From Prevotella sp. CAG:617 (lineage in GTDB: Bacteria > Bacteroidota > Bacteroidia > Bacteroidales > Bacteroidaceae): 33,048 bases of DNA. A model generated the notes under the pieces. The model was given only the letters and a program-made list of their open reading frames with translations. It had not been told where the DNA came from and did no database searches. The stretch covers positions 14,176-47,223 of the forward strand of contig FR903597.1 of the NCBI GenBank assembly GCA_000438115.1, written 5' to 3'. Made by a program: the position numbers and the translations under genes. Positions 32,078-33,048 of this stretch are shown piece after piece. How positions within the stretch are numbered: position 1 is the stretch's first letter; each line of letters starts with the position of its first letter.

Positions 32078-33048
32078 ACAGAAAGCTTTTTTACCTGATA
32101 GTCTGGCTGGTGGCGGCAGGGTGGATGTTTCCGCTCGCAGTCCGTGCGCAACTGACCATAGACAGTTGCTACCAGTTGGCGCGCCGGCATTATCCCGAAT
32201 TGTCGCGCATGAATATCATTCAGCGTCTGGCACAGTATTCGATTGACAATGCAGCCCGAGGTTATCTGCCCCAGCTCCGGCTGACGGCGCAGGGCACGTG
32301 GCAGTCGGATGTGACGAAGATTCCGTTTGAATTTCCGGGCGTGCAGGTTGACGCACTTTCGCAGGATCAGTACCGGGCCATGCTTGAACTGAACCAGACC
32401 ATTTGGGATGGCGGCGAAATCAAGAGCAACCAGGCCGACATCCGGGCGGGAGCCGCCGTCGACCGGCAGCAGGTAGAAGTGGGGCTGTATGCCCTGCGCG
32501 AACGGGTCAACCAGCTTTATTTCGGCATCTTGCTTTTTACGGCACAGCTGGAGCAGAATTCCATCTGGCAGCGCCAGCTGGAGCGTAACTACGGGCAGGT
32601 GGCAGCCTGGTGCGAAAAGGGCGTGGCTGGCAGTGCCGACCTCGACGCCGTAAGGGTAGAGCAGATTAAGGCACGTCAGGATTCCATACAGCTGTATTGC
32701 GGCCGGCTGGCCTATTGCAGTGTGTTGGCGCTGCTTACCGGCCTGCCGTCGGTTGACCCCGGCCGGCTGGTGGAGCCGGAGGTTTCGGGCGGAACGTATG
32801 ACGATCCGAATTTTGACGCACGTCCCGAAATGCTGCTTTACGACTTGCAGTTGCAGCAGCTGGATACGCGGCGGCACGCCCTGAATGTAGGTTTGCGGCC
32901 GCAACTGGGCATTTTTATGCAGGCCGCCTATGGAAAGCCGGGGCTCGACGTGCTTGAAAACAAGTTTTCGCCATATATGGTGGCCGGCGTACGGCTGACC
33001 TGGAACATCAGCCGTTTCTATACCTTTAAGTCCGACCGCCTGAAGGTG
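32074..33048 (+). CDS. TolC-family outer membrane efflux protein (cut by window end)
   Basis: The first 325 residues are present. Signal peptide MNRKLFYLIVWLVAAGWMFP is followed by cleavage near VRAQ-L. The fold starts with the family pattern LTIDSCYQLARRHYPELSRM and a long helix, then a strand YRAMLELNQTIWDGGEIKSN like the first TolC beta segment, and long helices (QVEVGLYALRERVNQLYFGILL, LDAVRVEQIKARQDSIQLY). The second half begins at about residue 245 (DARPEMLLYDLQLQQLDTRRHAL). The frame is open to the window edge. In similar operons an adaptor and an ABC or RND transporter follow; that is expected, not seen. Confidence 0.93.
   Translation, partial: MNRKLFYLIVWLVAAGWMFPLAVRAQLTIDSCYQLARRHYPELSRMNIIQRLAQYSIDNAARGYLPQLRLTAQGTWQSDVTKIPFEFPGVQVDALSQDQYRAMLELNQTIWDGGEIKSNQADIRAGAAVDRQQVEVGLYALRERVNQLYFGILLFTAQLEQNSIWQRQLERNYGQVAAWCEKGVAGSADLDAVRVEQIKARQDSIQLYCGRLAYCSVLALLTGLPSVDPGRLVEPEVSGGTYDDPNFDARPEMLLYDLQLQQLDTRRHALNVGLRPQLGIFMQAAYGKPGLDVLENKFSPYMVAGVRLTWNISRFYTFKSDRLKV

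Noticed and set aside
1..33048. CRISPR arrays, insertion sequences and phage genes
   Set aside because: No regularly spaced direct repeats, transposase motifs or phage structural genes were seen on either strand.

Overview
The window looks like a chromosomal segment of a gut- or mouth-type Bacteroidales bacterium (phylum Bacteroidota, roughly half GC). The main reason is the promoters: several gene starts and both tRNAs are preceded by the Bacteroidota housekeeping pattern, a -33 TTTG about 19-20 bp before a -7 TAnnTTTG. Secreted proteins typical of the group (hexosaminidase, fucosidase, GH16 with repeat modules, short Asp-rich lipoprotein) agree. The genus cannot be fixed from the sequence; a Prevotella/Paraprevotella/Bacteroides relative is plausible.

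Layout. 1-148 is the tail of a membrane protein gene. 224-1423 encodes a secreted retropepsin-like aspartic protease with a PDZ domain. 1583-2011 is a small lipoprotein and 2283-2945 a DedA membrane protein. 3168-3249 is tRNA-Leu(UAG), 3328-5859 mutS2 and 5993-6077 tRNA-Ser(UGA). 6307-7071 is a CPBP intramembrane protease. 7296-8399 is an ECF sigma factor followed by a coiled-coil/4-TM protein that may be its anti-sigma partner. 8694-11531 is a two-gene operon: a four-domain sulfur-transfer enzyme (CoA-disulfide reductase, rhodanese, TusA, DsrE) and a MarR regulator. Two identical-format palindromes frame its promoter.

11688-26485 is a host-glycan attack cluster. It holds a GH29 alpha-L-fucosidase and a GH16 endo-glycanase (one operon), a GH20 beta-hexosaminidase, an exported metallo-beta-lactamase-fold hydrolase, a 1514-residue papain-like protease with LamG and PKD modules, and a second GH29 gene broken by a frameshift in an A8 tract and an in-frame TGA. 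Together these activities would strip fucose, cut internal galactosidic bonds, remove GlcNAc/GalNAc and cleave the peptide core, as expected for mucin-type glycoproteins. No SusC/SusD pair, hybrid two-component regulator or sulfatase lies in the window, so this is not a standard polysaccharide utilisation locus.

26610-33048 holds two divergent efflux operons. On the minus strand: marR, tolC-like, hlyD/emrA-like, emrB-like MFS. On the plus strand: tetR followed by another tolC-like gene cut by the window end. Each regulator has a well-formed promoter with a palindrome placed where a repressor would bind. No CRISPR array, insertion sequence, integrase or phage gene was seen.
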